A stretch of 64,000 bases of DNA, taken from NCBI RefSeq assembly GCF_051859125.1, contig NZ_JBHYGG010000179.1, positions 1-64,000 on the forward strand, in the 5' to 3' direction. Of the stretch, positions 18,004 to 26,991 are shown one piece after another (position 1 is the first letter of the stretch; every line of letters begins with the position of its first letter). The notes beneath the pieces were generated by a model. That model was not told the origin of the DNA and did not search any database. It saw only the letters and a list, made by a program, of their open reading frames with translations. A program made the translations under genes and the position numbers. Source of the stretch: Gemmata sp051859125 (GTDB lineage Bacteria > Planctomycetota > Planctomycetia > Gemmatales > Gemmataceae).

Positions 18004-19986
18004 TTACAGGTCGGTGCGGTAGTAGCCGCCGGAGACGCACATGCGGTCCACGACCTGGGTGCGGACCCAGCGGACCAGGATCGTCTGGCCGGCGGTGATG
18101 CCGACCCCTTCGAACGCGGCGTAGGCGTACTTCGTGTTGAACGTGGTCTCGGTCGCGACCGACAGCCCCACCAGCGACACGTCGCGGCACCGGGCGTACA
18201 CCGGGTTGTCGATCCCGCCGTCGCCGTGGATCGGGTACAGCGTGATCGGGAACGTACCCGGGATGCGGGGGTGCTTCCGCCGGTCGTCCACGTTCTTCAG
18301 CTCGCGGCGGATCGAGGCGATCATCTGCGGGATCACGTCCTGCGCCTGCCGCGCGAAGTCCTTGTCCGGGGTGCCGAACAGGGTCCCGGTGACGACGATC
18401 TCGCCCACCACCTTGCCCGGCGGGGGCAGGTGGACGGTCACCTCGAACCCCGAGTTCTTCGCGGCCCGCGAGCTGAAGAACCCGCTCGTCACCATCTGCC
18501 GGAACACGATCTGCGTCGGCTCGGGCTGCTCGGCGTTCACCCGGAACGTGTCGCGGACGATGGCGAGCTTGATCGGCACCACGGGCAGCGGCACGGTGCT
18601 GGGGAACCGGCAGATCCAGGTGCCGTCGGCTTGGCGGCCGAGGTCGCCGGCCATCTGCGGGATGTGCCCGCCGCCGGCCGCCTCGCCGAGCACGGCCATC
18701 GCGAAGTCGGGCGGGGTCAGCGACGAGTCGTGGGCCGGCATCCCGATGAGCCGGGCCACCGGGACGACCGACTTGATCGGGTTGAGGACGACCGCGAACC
18801 GCGACGGGGGCGGGGCCGTGGGCTGCGGCTGCTGCGGGACGGACCGGGCGTTCGACTGTTGCGAGCCGGACGGGGCCTGGATCACCGACCCGGGCCGGCG
18901 GTTGGTCGAGACGAGGGCCGGGAGCCGGCCGGCCGCGCCGGGCCGGGTGACGTTGGCCGCGCCGCCCGGGAGCGTGAAGTTCTGCGTGGACTCGACCGGG
19001 TACCGGTTCCCGGTGTCCACCTCGTCGGCCATCGCCTCCCCGGGCGGGAGGTTCATCTCGGACATCGACCGCTGCACCCGCGCCCGCCGCACGTCCATCC
19101 CGGTGTTCGGCAGCGCCGTCGCGCTCGACACGCCCAGCAGCGCCTGCACGAACGCGAGGCACGAGGTGAACCGCTGCTCGGGGTCCTTCGACAGCGCCTG
19201 GAGGACGATCGGCTGGTCGCCCGGGGGCAGGCCCGACAGGTCCGGCTTCGACGAGACGTGCTGGAGCATGATCTGCTGCGCCGTCTTCCCGTTGTACGGG
19301 AACGTCCCGGTGAGCAGCTCCTGGTACACGAGCGCGAGGCTGTACTGGTCGGACCGGTTCGACGGCTCGCCGCGGAGCGCCTCGGGGGCGACGTACTTGG
19401 GGGTGAGCCCGCGGTTCCCGCTGGTCGGGCCGTCCGGGTTGAGCTGCGCGACGAGGCCGTAGTCGCCGACCTTGACGTGCCCGGACACGAGGAACAGGTT
19501 GGCCGGCTTCACGTCGAGGTGCTGGAGCCCGTACTTCGCGGAGATCATGTCGAGCGCCTCGGCGGCGTCGGCGAAGTACGCGAGCAGCTCGTCGCGGGGG
19601 ACGCCCGGGAGCCCGCACGTGCGGCACTCGCGGAACCGGTCCTGGAGCTGGCGGTCGGCCAGCTCCATCACCATGATGAGTTCGCCGCCGATGACCTCGA
19701 CCCGCTCCAGGGTGAGGAGGAACGGGTGGCGGATCGCCTTGATCTGCTGGAACGCTTCGAGTTCCTGCGCGAACCGCCGCTCGCCCTGGCCGTCCTCGGA
19801 CTCGGCGCCGGAGACGAACTTGACGGCCTTGTGGAGCCCGCCCGGGGCCTCGCACTTCCACACCTCGCCGAACCCGCCCCGGCCGAGCGGCTCCATGAGG
19901 CGGTAGCCCGGCAGCGGCTCGGCTCCGGCGGTCTTGCTGTACGGTTGGTGCGAACCGCTTTCGGTATTGGTTACCGGAGGGGGCAT
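18004..19986 (-). CDS. Ser/Thr protein kinase with C-terminal PilZ-like domain
   Basis: The 660-residue protein begins with a kinase domain: glycine loop GRGGFGEVW (35-43), Lys56, catalytic loop HLDVKPAN (156-163), metal loop DYG (175-177) in place of DFG, and PKYVAPEAL. A Pro/Ser-rich linker of about 130 residues follows, then a middle domain, and a C-terminal PilZ-like domain starting RRKHPRIPGTFPITLYPIH with CRDVSLVGLSV and a final YYRTDL. PilZ domains often bind cyclic di-GMP, but the R-x3-R/DxSxxG signature is only partly kept (RRKHPR, DVSLVG). There is no membrane segment. A cytoplasmic kinase tuned by a second messenger is a reasonable inference. Confidence 0.85.
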   Translation of the reverse strand: MPPPVTNTESGSHQPYSKTAGAEPLPGYRLMEPLGRGGFGEVWKCEAPGGLHKAVKFVSGAESEDGQGERRFAQELEAFQQIKAIRHPFLLTLERVEVIGGELIMVMELADRQLQDRFRECRTCGLPGVPRDELLAYFADAAEALDMISAKYGLQHLDVKPANLFLVSGHVKVGDYGLVAQLNPDGPTSGNRGLTPKYVAPEALRGEPSNRSDQYSLALVYQELLTGTFPYNGKTAQQIMLQHVSSKPDLSGLPPGDQPIVLQALSKDPEQRFTSCLAFVQALLGVSSATALPNTGMDVRRARVQRSMSEMNLPPGEAMADEVDTGNRYPVESTQNFTLPGGAANVTRPGAAGRLPALVSTNRRPGSVIQAPSGSQQSNARSVPQQPQPTAPPPSRFAVVLNPIKSVVPVARLIGMPAHDSSLTPPDFAMAVLGEAAGGGHIPQMAGDLGRQADGTWICRFPSTVPLPVVPIKLAIVRDTFRVNAEQPEPTQIVFRQMVTSGFFSSRAAKNSGFEVTVHLPPPGKVVGEIVVTGTLFGTPDKDFARQAQDVIPQMIASIRRELKNVDDRRKHPRIPGTFPITLYPIHGDGGIDNPVYARCRDVSLVGLSVATETTFNTKYAYAAFEGVGITAGQTILVRWVRTQVVDRMCVSGGYYRTDL

Positions 19987-20035
19987 GGGACTGCCGGTTG
20001 GGGTCCGCGTGGGCTACGTATCCATTGAGGATAAG

Positions 20036-20236
20036 TCATAATTCGCCCCCAGTATAGAGAGAATCAGGGGGCAGCACAAACCGAGTGTCTTGCCAGTCAG
20101 GGTAATCGCCACCGAAACGTTCGCCAGAAAGACACCGAATACCGTCCGCCTGGGGAGCGAATATCAAGTGTACTATTCCTGTGCAACCGCACCAAGGGCA
20201 ACTCGCGGCAGGGGGGTGCGGCTGGCGATTTTGGGC
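20036..20236 (-). other. Possible small Cys-rich protein or gene remnant
   Basis: The minus-strand frame ending at 20036 contains CPWCGCTGIVHLIFAPQAD and ERFGGDYPDWQDTRFVLPPD, which look like real coding sequence with a zinc-knuckle-like CPWCGC. There is no start codon between the palindrome at 20233-20289 and this block, and the frame stays open through the palindrome up to 20392. Either the palindrome has replaced the true 5' end or it is read in frame. Confidence 0.35.
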
Positions 20237-20289
20237 GAACGCCGGCGAGGGGGTAGCGCTACCCCCTCGCTGGCGCTCAGGGTTCGCCC
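20233..20289. repeat. Palindrome with GAGGGGGTAGCGCTACCCCC core
   Basis: A near-perfect inverted repeat centred at about 20258: GGGCGAAC and GTTCGCCC at the outside and GCGAGGGGGTAGC/GCTACCCCCTCGC inside. It belongs to yet another dispersed palindrome type of this genome, located at the 5' side of a possible small minus-strand gene. Confidence 0.75.
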
Positions 20290-20407
20290 GGCCACCTGCT
20301 CGAATCCACACGCGCCCCGTCACGGCGACCGTTCCCGCCTCGGGCACACGTGGCTCGCCACACCGCGTCCGGGGGAGTGCCGGACGCCACACGTTCGATC
20401 AACGCAC

Positions 20408-22132
20408 TCACCTGTCTCGCAGCGCCGCGGGGAGCGGGAAGTCGGCCTTCCGCGGCGGGCGGACCCCGAGCCACTTCGCGAAGATCGCGGCCATCGCCTG
20501 CGGGGTCGTCGGCTCCGCGAACGCGCCGCCGGAGACCCCGGGGCCGAACACCATCAGCGGCACGTGCCGGTCGTAGTCGTAGGGCGAGCCGTGCGTGGTG
20601 CCGGTGCCGGTGGTGCCCGACGGCAGGTCCCACTCGCGCATCAGCACGAACACGTCGCCGCTCCGCCCCGGGTACGCCGACCGCCGCACCAGCCCCAGGA
20701 CCGCGTCGGTGGTCGGGGCCCGCGACTCCACCTCGGCGCGGGTGTAGGCCCGGACGACGCTTGGGTAGGTCGCGAGGAACCCGGCCACGGTCGCGGCGGC
20801 CGCCTCGCGGTTCGTGCCGGCCACGGCCAGCGTCTTCGGGTCGAAGTACAGCCACGGGACCGGCGTCGCCGCGAACCACCCGGGCCTCTTGTCGCCGGTC
20901 GCCGCCGGCGGGCCGAACGTCGCCGTCAGGTGCTTGTCGACGGCCGCGACGATCGCGCCCGGGTCCACCCGCTTCGCGTCGAGCCCGCGGGCGCGCGACG
21001 CCTCGGGCAGCGGGCACGCCCCGTGGTCGGCGGTGATCCCGACGAGGTAGTTCCCGGCCCCGACCTTCGCGTCGAGGAACCGGAGCAACTCGGCGACCAC
21101 CGCGTCGCTGCGGAGCGTGACGTCGAGCACCTCCTGCGAGTCCGGCCCCCAGGTGTGGCCGATCAGGTCGTTCGACGAGAAGCTGACGACGAGCAGGTCC
21201 GGGACGTCGTCCGCGCCCAGCCCCTCGGCGGTCACGCACTCCTTGGCGAACTGGAGCAGGAGTTCGTTGCCGAACGGCGAGTTCGACAGCGCGTCGTAGT
21301 ACTCCCGGCCGGGCTTGTCCTTCCCGCCGGTGTTCGGGTGCGGGAACTCGGCCCCCTGCTTCCACACCTTGTCCTTGCCCTCGCGCACCTGGACGCCCGA
21401 CCCCTCGCCCGGCCCCGCGTCGGCCCCGCTCCACTTCGCGTAGTCCAGGTCGGGGCGGGACCGCGCCCAGTCCTTGCCGAACCAGGCGTCGGCCGCGCCC
21501 GAGGCGTTGAACCGCTCGACCCACGGTGGGAGGCGGTCGGCGTAGTACGTGGACGTGACGAACCGGCGGTCGAACCAGAACGCGCCGTCGGGCCGCCTGC
21601 CGGTCGGGAGGATCGCGGACCGGTCCTTGAGCGACAGGCCGAACACCTTCGCCCCCGGCCGCTGCGCCCTGAGCGCGTCGGCGACCGTCTCGGCGAGCAT
21701 CCGGTCCGGGTTGCCCACGTCCCCCTTCCTGGCCGCGAGGTGCGGGAGGGCCGGGACGAACTCGTACCGCGGCGACCCGGCGCAGTACACCGTGGCCCCG
21801 CCCTCGTACCAGGCGTTGTCGACGATCCCGTGCCGGTCCGGGCACGTGCCGCTGAGGATCGAGGCGTGCCCGGGGCCGGTGGTGGTCCGCGCGTAGGGGT
21901 AGTGGCACGCGGTGAACCACGCGCCCTGCGACTGCACGCGGGCGAACCCGTCCGGCCCGAACAGGGGCCGCCACCGGTCCACGAAGTCGCCGCGCATCTG
22001 GTCGAACACGACGAGCACGGCGAGCCGCACCCTCGGCGGGCCGGGCGGCCCGGACCGCACCGACACGAGGGCGAGGGCGAGCGCCGCGGCGACGACCGCG
22101 ACGAGCAGCACGGGGGCGGCGAGGTGGCGCAT
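20408..22132 (-). CDS. PafA-type alkaline phosphatase superfamily enzyme, exported
   Basis: The 574-residue protein has an N-terminal signal or anchor helix (LLVAVVAAALALALVSV) and the alkaline phosphatase superfamily core: metal-binding Asp in VVFDQMRGDF, nucleophile Thr in ARTTTGPGHASIL, GIVDNAWYE, SSNDLIGHTWGPDS with further ligands, TADHGACP, and a C-terminal HGSPYDYDRHVPLMVFGPG with the last His ligand. This matches the PafA branch of phosphate-monoester hydrolases. It probably releases phosphate from organic esters in the periplasm. The start ATG 22130-22132 directly precedes the signal peptide. It is followed upstream by a small lipoprotein gene on the same strand. Confidence 0.9.
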   Translation of the reverse strand: MRHLAAPVLLVAVVAAALALALVSVRSGPPGPPRVRLAVLVVFDQMRGDFVDRWRPLFGPDGFARVQSQGAWFTACHYPYARTTTGPGHASILSGTCPDRHGIVDNAWYEGGATVYCAGSPRYEFVPALPHLAARKGDVGNPDRMLAETVADALRAQRPGAKVFGLSLKDRSAILPTGRRPDGAFWFDRRFVTSTYYADRLPPWVERFNASGAADAWFGKDWARSRPDLDYAKWSGADAGPGEGSGVQVREGKDKVWKQGAEFPHPNTGGKDKPGREYYDALSNSPFGNELLLQFAKECVTAEGLGADDVPDLLVVSFSSNDLIGHTWGPDSQEVLDVTLRSDAVVAELLRFLDAKVGAGNYLVGITADHGACPLPEASRARGLDAKRVDPGAIVAAVDKHLTATFGPPAATGDKRPGWFAATPVPWLYFDPKTLAVAGTNREAAAATVAGFLATYPSVVRAYTRAEVESRAPTTDAVLGLVRRSAYPGRSGDVFVLMREWDLPSGTTGTGTTHGSPYDYDRHVPLMVFGPGVSGGAFAEPTTPQAMAAIFAKWLGVRPPRKADFPLPAALRDR

Positions 22133-22210
22133 GTGCGGGTGCCGGGGGGACGGGGCGCGGCGGTGCCGGGGTGTTGTACGGCCCGCCGCGGCCGGCAGCG
22201 AGTGGGCCGG

Positions 22211-22396
22211 TCAGTGGCCGATCTTCACGGGCTCGCGCTGGGACTTCTTCACGGGCGGCTCGCCGGCCTTCCCGTCGTGCCTCTGCGGCACGAGCACGCG
22301 CGAGGGGACCGTGGGAAGGGTCGCGGGGTCGGGTGGCTTCTCGCCGCACCCGGCGGCCGCGAGCGCGGCGAGGAGCGACCAGAGCGGTCGGCGCAT
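22211..22396 (-). CDS. Small lipoprotein
   Basis: A 61-residue protein with a lipoprotein signal (LLAALAAAGC, acylated Cys at residue 17) and a Pro/Lys-rich remainder ending EPVKIGH. It lies between a DUF1559 gene and the phosphatase on one strand (gaps of 31 and 78 bases), a common location for the short lipoproteins that accompany DUF1559 proteins in planctomycetes. Confidence 0.7.
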   Translation of the reverse strand: MRRPLWSLLAALAAAGCGEKPPDPATLPTVPSRVLVPQRHDGKAGEPPVKKSQREPVKIGH

Positions 22397-22427
22397 GGGG
22401 CACCGTGGGGAGGGAGGAACGGGCGGC

Positions 22428-23402
22428 TCAGTTCACAACGGCCCCGGCGTCCACCTGCTGGCCGTCGCGGTACCCGGCCAGCGCCCGGAACACCGCCATC
22501 CGCGGGTCGGCCTCGTCGGACCCGAACGTGCGGAGCTGCCGCACCGAGCCGTCCCCGAACGCGAACTGGACGATCCCGTTGTGGTTGCTGCCCCAGTCGC
22601 CCCACAGCTCGGTGCCGTGTGCCGGCAGGCCGAAGCACGCCGGGGCCGGGGTGGCCCCGATCCAGCCGAACCCGAAGTCGGGCACCGGCCCGGCCGACGT
22701 GTTGAGCGACTCGCCGAGCAGGAGCGTGTTGCTGGCCCCGTCGCCGGCGGCCACCGCGGTGAGGGCGACCGCGGACCCGTTGGCGAGGACGCCCTGGGTC
22801 GACGGCTCGCAGGTGCCGAACACGCCCGAAACGGCGAGGTAGCTCGTCAGCTTCATCCTGACGGGGTCGTCGATGAAGTTGTAGGTGGACCAGAGGTACT
22901 CCCCCGGGACCGAGGCGTCGTCGACCGCGGCGTACAACAGCCCCGCCGAACTGGCCTCGATCGCGTCCAGGTTTCCGGACGGGCACCGGAACACCTTGAC
23001 CTTCACCTGCGCGGCCTGCTGGGCGGTCGGGAACGACCACCACGGGGCACCGACCGGCGTCTTCGGGTTCCAGTTCACAGGAATCATCTTGTGGAGCGCG
23101 TCCTGCTCGACGTACGGGAGGACGAACGCCAGGCACCCGACCCAGCTCCCCTTCGACATGTCCGTGGTGCCGGCGGCGGCGCTGAACGTGGCCATCCCGC
23201 CCGGGGGCAGGAACCCGTTCGCCGCCTCGTAGGCGTGGCACGCCAGGGCGATCTGCTTCAGGTTGTTGGCGCACGCGGCGCGGGCGGCGGCCCCGCGCAC
23301 CTTCTGCACGGCCGGCAGCAGGAGGCCGATCAGGATCGCAACGATGGCGATCGCGACGAGGAGTTCGACGAGCGTGAAGCCCGCGCGGCGGGGCGGTGCC
23401 AT
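22428..23402 (-). CDS. DUF1559 prepilin-like protein
   Basis: A 324-residue protein with the type IV prepilin leader (RRAGFTLVELLVAIAIVAIL, processed before Phe), the LLPAVQKVRGAAARAACANN helix that follows in all DUF1559 proteins, and the C-terminal GDGSVRQL motif (the HX9DG type box, here NGIVQFAFGDGS). Planctomycetes encode dozens of these; they are probably exported pseudopilins or surface proteins. It starts at ATG 23400-23402 and heads a three-gene set with the small lipoprotein and phosphatase. Confidence 0.93.
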   Translation of the reverse strand: MAPPRRAGFTLVELLVAIAIVAILIGLLLPAVQKVRGAAARAACANNLKQIALACHAYEAANGFLPPGGMATFSAAAGTTDMSKGSWVGCLAFVLPYVEQDALHKMIPVNWNPKTPVGAPWWSFPTAQQAAQVKVKVFRCPSGNLDAIEASSAGLLYAAVDDASVPGEYLWSTYNFIDDPVRMKLTSYLAVSGVFGTCEPSTQGVLANGSAVALTAVAAGDGASNTLLLGESLNTSAGPVPDFGFGWIGATPAPACFGLPAHGTELWGDWGSNHNGIVQFAFGDGSVRQLRTFGSDEADPRMAVFRALAGYRDGQQVDAGAVVN

Positions 23403-23751
23403 GGGAGCCTCGGTGACCGTCCGGACCTGTGCGCCGCCGCGGAATCGCCGGCTCGGTCCGCGCCCGGTTGGTCGGACGCGGGCCGCACGGGGCGCCGGGC
23501 GGGGCCGCGGGGGGCGGGAAGGGAGGGGTCCCGCGCGGCCGCGGCGTAGCGCACAGCGTAGCACTTCTGCGCGGCGCGTGCCGCGAAAATCTGCGGCTTG
23601 TGCCGGGCCGGATACTTGATACACTGCCATAGGATTGAATTCACTTTCTCTGTTCTCGATTTAAGTTCTCGTGTCCCGACCCCGAGCAGCCCGCACTCTT
23701 CCGGCCCCTCGGCCCGCGGGTCTGCCGGGACACCCTCTTCCCGGAGGCCAC

Positions 23752-24747
23752 ATGCCGCCGACTCCCGACCGCGATCGGCGTGGGTTCACGCTGATCGAAC
23801 TGCTGGTGGTGATCGCGATCATCGCGATCCTGATCGGGCTGCTCCTGCCCGCGGTCCAGAAGGTCCGCGAGGCCGCCGCCCGCGCGAAGTGCCAGAACAA
23901 CCTCAAGCAGATCGGCCTCGCCGCGCACGCCTACCACGACACGCTCGGGACGCTCCCGGAGTTCGGGTACCGGCAGCGGAAGAACGCCACCAGTGGGACC
24001 GTGCCGATGCCCTACACGGTCCGCATCCTCCCGTACCTGGAGCAGTCGGCGGTGTACGACCAGGGCGCGGCGACCGCCGGCACGGACATCGGTTAGAACG
24101 CGGTCCGGACGCTCCCCGTTCCGGTGTACCTGTGCCCGAGCCGGCGGTCCCCGGCGTCCGCGAGCCGGGCCGGGTTCGACTACGTCGGGTTCCGCGACCA
24201 GAACCGGCGGGCGATCTTCTCGATCCCGGTCACCGGGTACAACGTGATTAGCATCAACGTCAGCAACCCGGGCGCCCGGCGGCGGGTCACGCTGGCCGAC
24301 GTCTCCTCCGCGGACGGGGCGAGCAACTCGCTCCTCCTGGCCCACAAGGGGATGGACCCGCAGAGCTACAGCCAGTCGGCCCAGACCATGGGCCACAACC
24401 CGTCCTGGGCGGGGTCCCGGGACGACGGCCACCAGGCCGCCCTGCTCGGCTTCGCCCGCGACCTGGCCTCCCCCCAAATCGACCAGGTCGATCCGACCCC
24501 GGAAGGGGACTACCAGGTGGACGCCAACAACGGGTGCTCCCCGTGGTCGAACCGGGACCACCACAACTTTCAGAAGAACTGTTCCATCAGCAACCGAATC
24601 ACGGGCTCCCCGCACCCGGGCGCCATGCCCGTACTCTGGGCCGACGGCGCGGTCCGGAGCCTCCGCTACGGGGTCCCCCGCGGGGTCTACGAATCGATGG
24701 CGTTCTGGCAGGACGGGGCCCCGATCGACCCGGCCTGGCGGGACTGA
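23752..24747 (+). pseudogene. DUF1559 prepilin-like gene interrupted by an amber codon
   Basis: ATG 23752 follows CCGGAGGCC. The first part has the prepilin leader RRGFTLIELLVVIAIIAIL and the LLPAVQKVREAAARAKCQNN helix; the second part (from 24097) has YLCPSRR, ADGASNSLLLAH and the end box MPVLWADGAVRSLRYG. Both parts are in the same frame, separated only by TAG at 24094-24096. One base change (for example CAG) would restore a 331-residue protein of normal length. Either it is a recent nonsense mutation, a sequencing error, or a stop that is read through. A downstream in-frame restart at 24124 would lack the leader. Confidence 0.85.
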
Positions 24748-24773
24748 CGCCGAATCGCGTGGATCAGTTGCTC

Positions 24774-24843
24774 TTGGTGGGGCAGGCATTCGTGCCTGCC
24801 TCCGAAGGCGTCCGGAGGCAGGCACGAATGCCTGCCCCACCAA
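24774..24843. repeat. Near-perfect hairpin, GTGGGGCAGGCATTCGTGCC family
   Basis: Thirty-one-base arms (24774-24804 and 24813-24843) pair around an 8-base loop. It lies between the broken DUF1559 gene and the lipoprotein gene at 24909. The stem is itself internally palindromic (GGCAGGCATTCGTGCCTGCC). It is a dispersed intergenic element and might also act as a terminator for the upstream gene. Confidence 0.9.
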
Positions 24844-24908
24844 CAAGGAAACGAATCCCTGCGATTCGGTCTGGCGCGGCGCCCCCACCACAGACGAGGA
24901 GACCCGAC

Positions 24909-25373
24909 GTGACGACCTCCCCCAGCGGGACCGGGCTCGTGGTGCTGGCGTGTGTCCTGGCTGCGGGGTGCTCCCGCCCACCCCCGGAAGCCGTGACCAT
25001 GGACGGGACGATCACCCAGACCCGCCTGACCGGCGTCCAGAAGCTCTACGCCCTGTTCGCCGAGAAGAAGGGCCGCGCGCCCGCGAACCTCGAGGAGATG
25101 AACGCGTTCGGCGCGTCGCTCCCGGCCGGTGACGGCGGGCCGATCACCGTCCCGGCGGTGCTGCTGAAGTCGCCCCGGACGCAGGGCCCGATCGTCGTCC
25201 GGTACGGCCTGCCGGTCCCACCGGCCAAGGGCGCCCACCCGGGCAAGATCCCGGACGGCCCCGTCGTCGCCTTCGAACAGGAGGCGGTGGGCGGCCGCCG
25301 GTTCGTCGTGTACGCCGGGACCGCCCGCGTCGAGGAGGTGGACGAGGCGCGGTTCAAGGAACTGGTGCCGTAG
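24909..25373 (+). CDS. Lipoprotein of unknown function
   Basis: A 154-residue protein starting at GTG 24909 behind GAGGAG. It has a lipobox (LVVLACVLAAGC, Cys near residue 21), then a domain starting TRLTGVQKLYALFAEKKGRAP with NLEEMNAFGASL and PVVAFEQEAVGGRRFVVYAG. This is the companion lipoprotein regularly found next to DUF1559 genes in planctomycetes. It was probably co-transcribed with the broken gene upstream. Confidence 0.8.
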   Translation: MTTSPSGTGLVVLACVLAAGCSRPPPEAVTMDGTITQTRLTGVQKLYALFAEKKGRAPANLEEMNAFGASLPAGDGGPITVPAVLLKSPRTQGPIVVRYGLPVPPAKGAHPGKIPDGPVVAFEQEAVGGRRFVVYAGTARVEEVDEARFKELVP

Positions 25374-25517
25374 CGCCCGCGCCGCGGGCCCCGCCCCGCC
25401 CCCGCGCCCCGCCGGCGGCCGCGATTTGCCGGCCGCCCGGCCGCCGGCGCGTACAATGGCTGCGAACAATTTGTGTGGGTTCACCCTCCGCCACACTAAA
25501 AACAAGGGAGCCGCGCC

Positions 25518-26495
25518 ATGCCGGCCGTTCTCGACGACGTCTCCGCCGAAATCCTCGACCTGAAGAAGCGCATCGGGGCCACGATCCTCGCCCACTACTA
25601 CCAGGAGGGCGAGGTCCAGGCGCTCGCCGACGTCACCGGCGACAGCCTCAAGCTCGCCCGCGAGGCCACCAAGGTCGACTCCCCCGTCATCGTGTTCTGC
25701 GGCGTCCTGTTCATGGCCGAGACGGCCAAGATGCTCAACCCGGCCAAGAAGGTGCTGCTCCCCGACCTCGCGGCCGGGTGCAGCCTCGTCGACGCGTGCC
25801 CGGCCGACAAGCTCGCCCGCGAGCAGGAGCGGCTCCGGGCCAACGGCCGCACGTTCCAGACCGTGTGCTACATCAACAGCTCCGCGAAGGTCAAGGCGCT
25901 GTCCGACTGGGTCGTCACCTCGGGCAACGCCGAGGACGTGGTGCGGAACAAGGTGCCACCCGGGTACGAGATCCTGTTCGTGCCCGACAAGCACCTCGGG
26001 GCGTACCTCCGCGACCTGACCGGCCGCGACATGATCCTGTGGGACGGGTCGTGCATGGTCCACGAAATCTTCAGCGTCGGCGACCTGCTGAAGATGAAGA
26101 GGCAGCACCCCGCCGCGGTGACGATCGCGCACCCGGAGTGCCCGCGGAACGTGCTGGAGCACTCCGACTTCGCCGGCGGCACCGAGGCGATGATCAGGCA
26201 CGTCGCCACGTTCGCGGACCCGACCACGTTCCTGGTGGCGACCGAGGCGAACATGATGTGGGACCTGCAGCGGCGGCACCCGCGGCACACGTTCCTGGGC
26301 GTGCCGGGGGTGTCGTGCGCGTGCAACAAGTGCCCGCACATGGCCCGGAACACGCTGGAGAAGGTCCGCGACTGCATGAAGTACGGCCGGCCCGAGATCC
26401 TGTGGCAGCCCGAGTTCGACAGGGCGAAGGAGGTGCTGGCCCGCAGCCTCCTGAACCCGCCGGTCGCCGCCAATCTCCATCCCCAGGGCGACTGA
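25518..26495 (+). CDS. nadA: Quinolinate synthase
   Basis: The 325-residue protein is NadA, the [4Fe-4S] enzyme that condenses iminoaspartate with dihydroxyacetone phosphate to quinolinate in NAD synthesis. Conserved blocks are AHYYQEGEVQALADVTGDSL, FCGVLFMAETAKML, LPDLAAGCSLVDAC (cluster Cys), AHPECP (second Cys) and CACNKCPHM (third Cys). ATG 25518 follows AAGGGAGCC. nadB and nadC are not adjacent. The last 38 bases of its conserved 3' end (26433-26470) are repeated exactly at 27444-27481, beyond the next two genes. Confidence 0.96.
   Translation: MPAVLDDVSAEILDLKKRIGATILAHYYQEGEVQALADVTGDSLKLAREATKVDSPVIVFCGVLFMAETAKMLNPAKKVLLPDLAAGCSLVDACPADKLAREQERLRANGRTFQTVCYINSSAKVKALSDWVVTSGNAEDVVRNKVPPGYEILFVPDKHLGAYLRDLTGRDMILWDGSCMVHEIFSVGDLLKMKRQHPAAVTIAHPECPRNVLEHSDFAGGTEAMIRHVATFADPTTFLVATEANMMWDLQRRHPRHTFLGVPGVSCACNKCPHMARNTLEKVRDCMKYGRPEILWQPEFDRAKEVLARSLLNPPVAANLHPQGD
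26433..26470 (+). repeat. 38-bp direct repeat, copy 1 (3' end of nadA)
   Basis: Identical to 27444-27481. It encodes the last conserved residues of NadA (LARSLLNPPVAA). The two copies bracket the first HTH/PIN pair, a layout like the att sites of an element integrated at the 3' end of a gene. Confidence 0.9.
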
Positions 26496-26535
26496 ACCGT
26501 ACAGTAATACCGCCGCACTTTGGGAGACCGGAGAG

Positions 26536-26991
26536 ATGCAGCACCAAACACCAGGTTCAGTTGAATCACTTGCACGGGTCTCGTTGGCCCTGGCAAACGA
26601 GGTTCTGACTCACGCTGCCCGCACACCTGAAACTCCCCAGGAGATTCTGACCCTCGGCGACCTCGCGCTGCTCCTCCGAGTTTCCGAACCTGCAGTCCGT
26701 CAACTTGTTGCTCGGGGCGATATTCCGGGGCGCCTCATCGGCAGCGAATGGCGATTCCTCCGTAGCACGGTGTTGAACTGGCTGTCGGGAGTAGACTGTG
26801 GACGCCGTGTCCGCCAGCCCGGTGGTTGGGTCGAAGATGGTTCGTTCCCAAAAGATGAGTGGCGCACATCCGTTGCAGCTGAATCTTGGGGCGAGGTGGC
26901 AAGCGTCGAGGCCGAAGAATTCATCAAGCGGATGCGCACGTTACGGAAGCAAGAAGTCGAGAATCCGTCCCAAAAGGACGAAGCTCCATGA
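26536..26991 (+). CDS. Excisionase-type HTH antitoxin
   Basis: The 151-residue protein has an N-terminal helix, then a MerR/excisionase-like helix-turn-helix (EILTLGDLALLLRVSEPAVR, RGDIPGRLIGSEWRF, LRSTVLNWL; residues about 36-85) and a C-terminal tail that should wrap the toxin. It starts after GGAGAG and overlaps the PIN gene by four bases (ATGA). The gene pair forms a type II module of the HTH_17/PIN kind. Its G+C is clearly below that of nadA, a sign of transfer. Confidence 0.8.
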   Translation: MQHQTPGSVESLARVSLALANEVLTHAARTPETPQEILTLGDLALLLRVSEPAVRQLVARGDIPGRLIGSEWRFLRSTVLNWLSGVDCGRRVRQPGGWVEDGSFPKDEWRTSVAAESWGEVASVEAEEFIKRMRTLRKQEVENPSQKDEAP

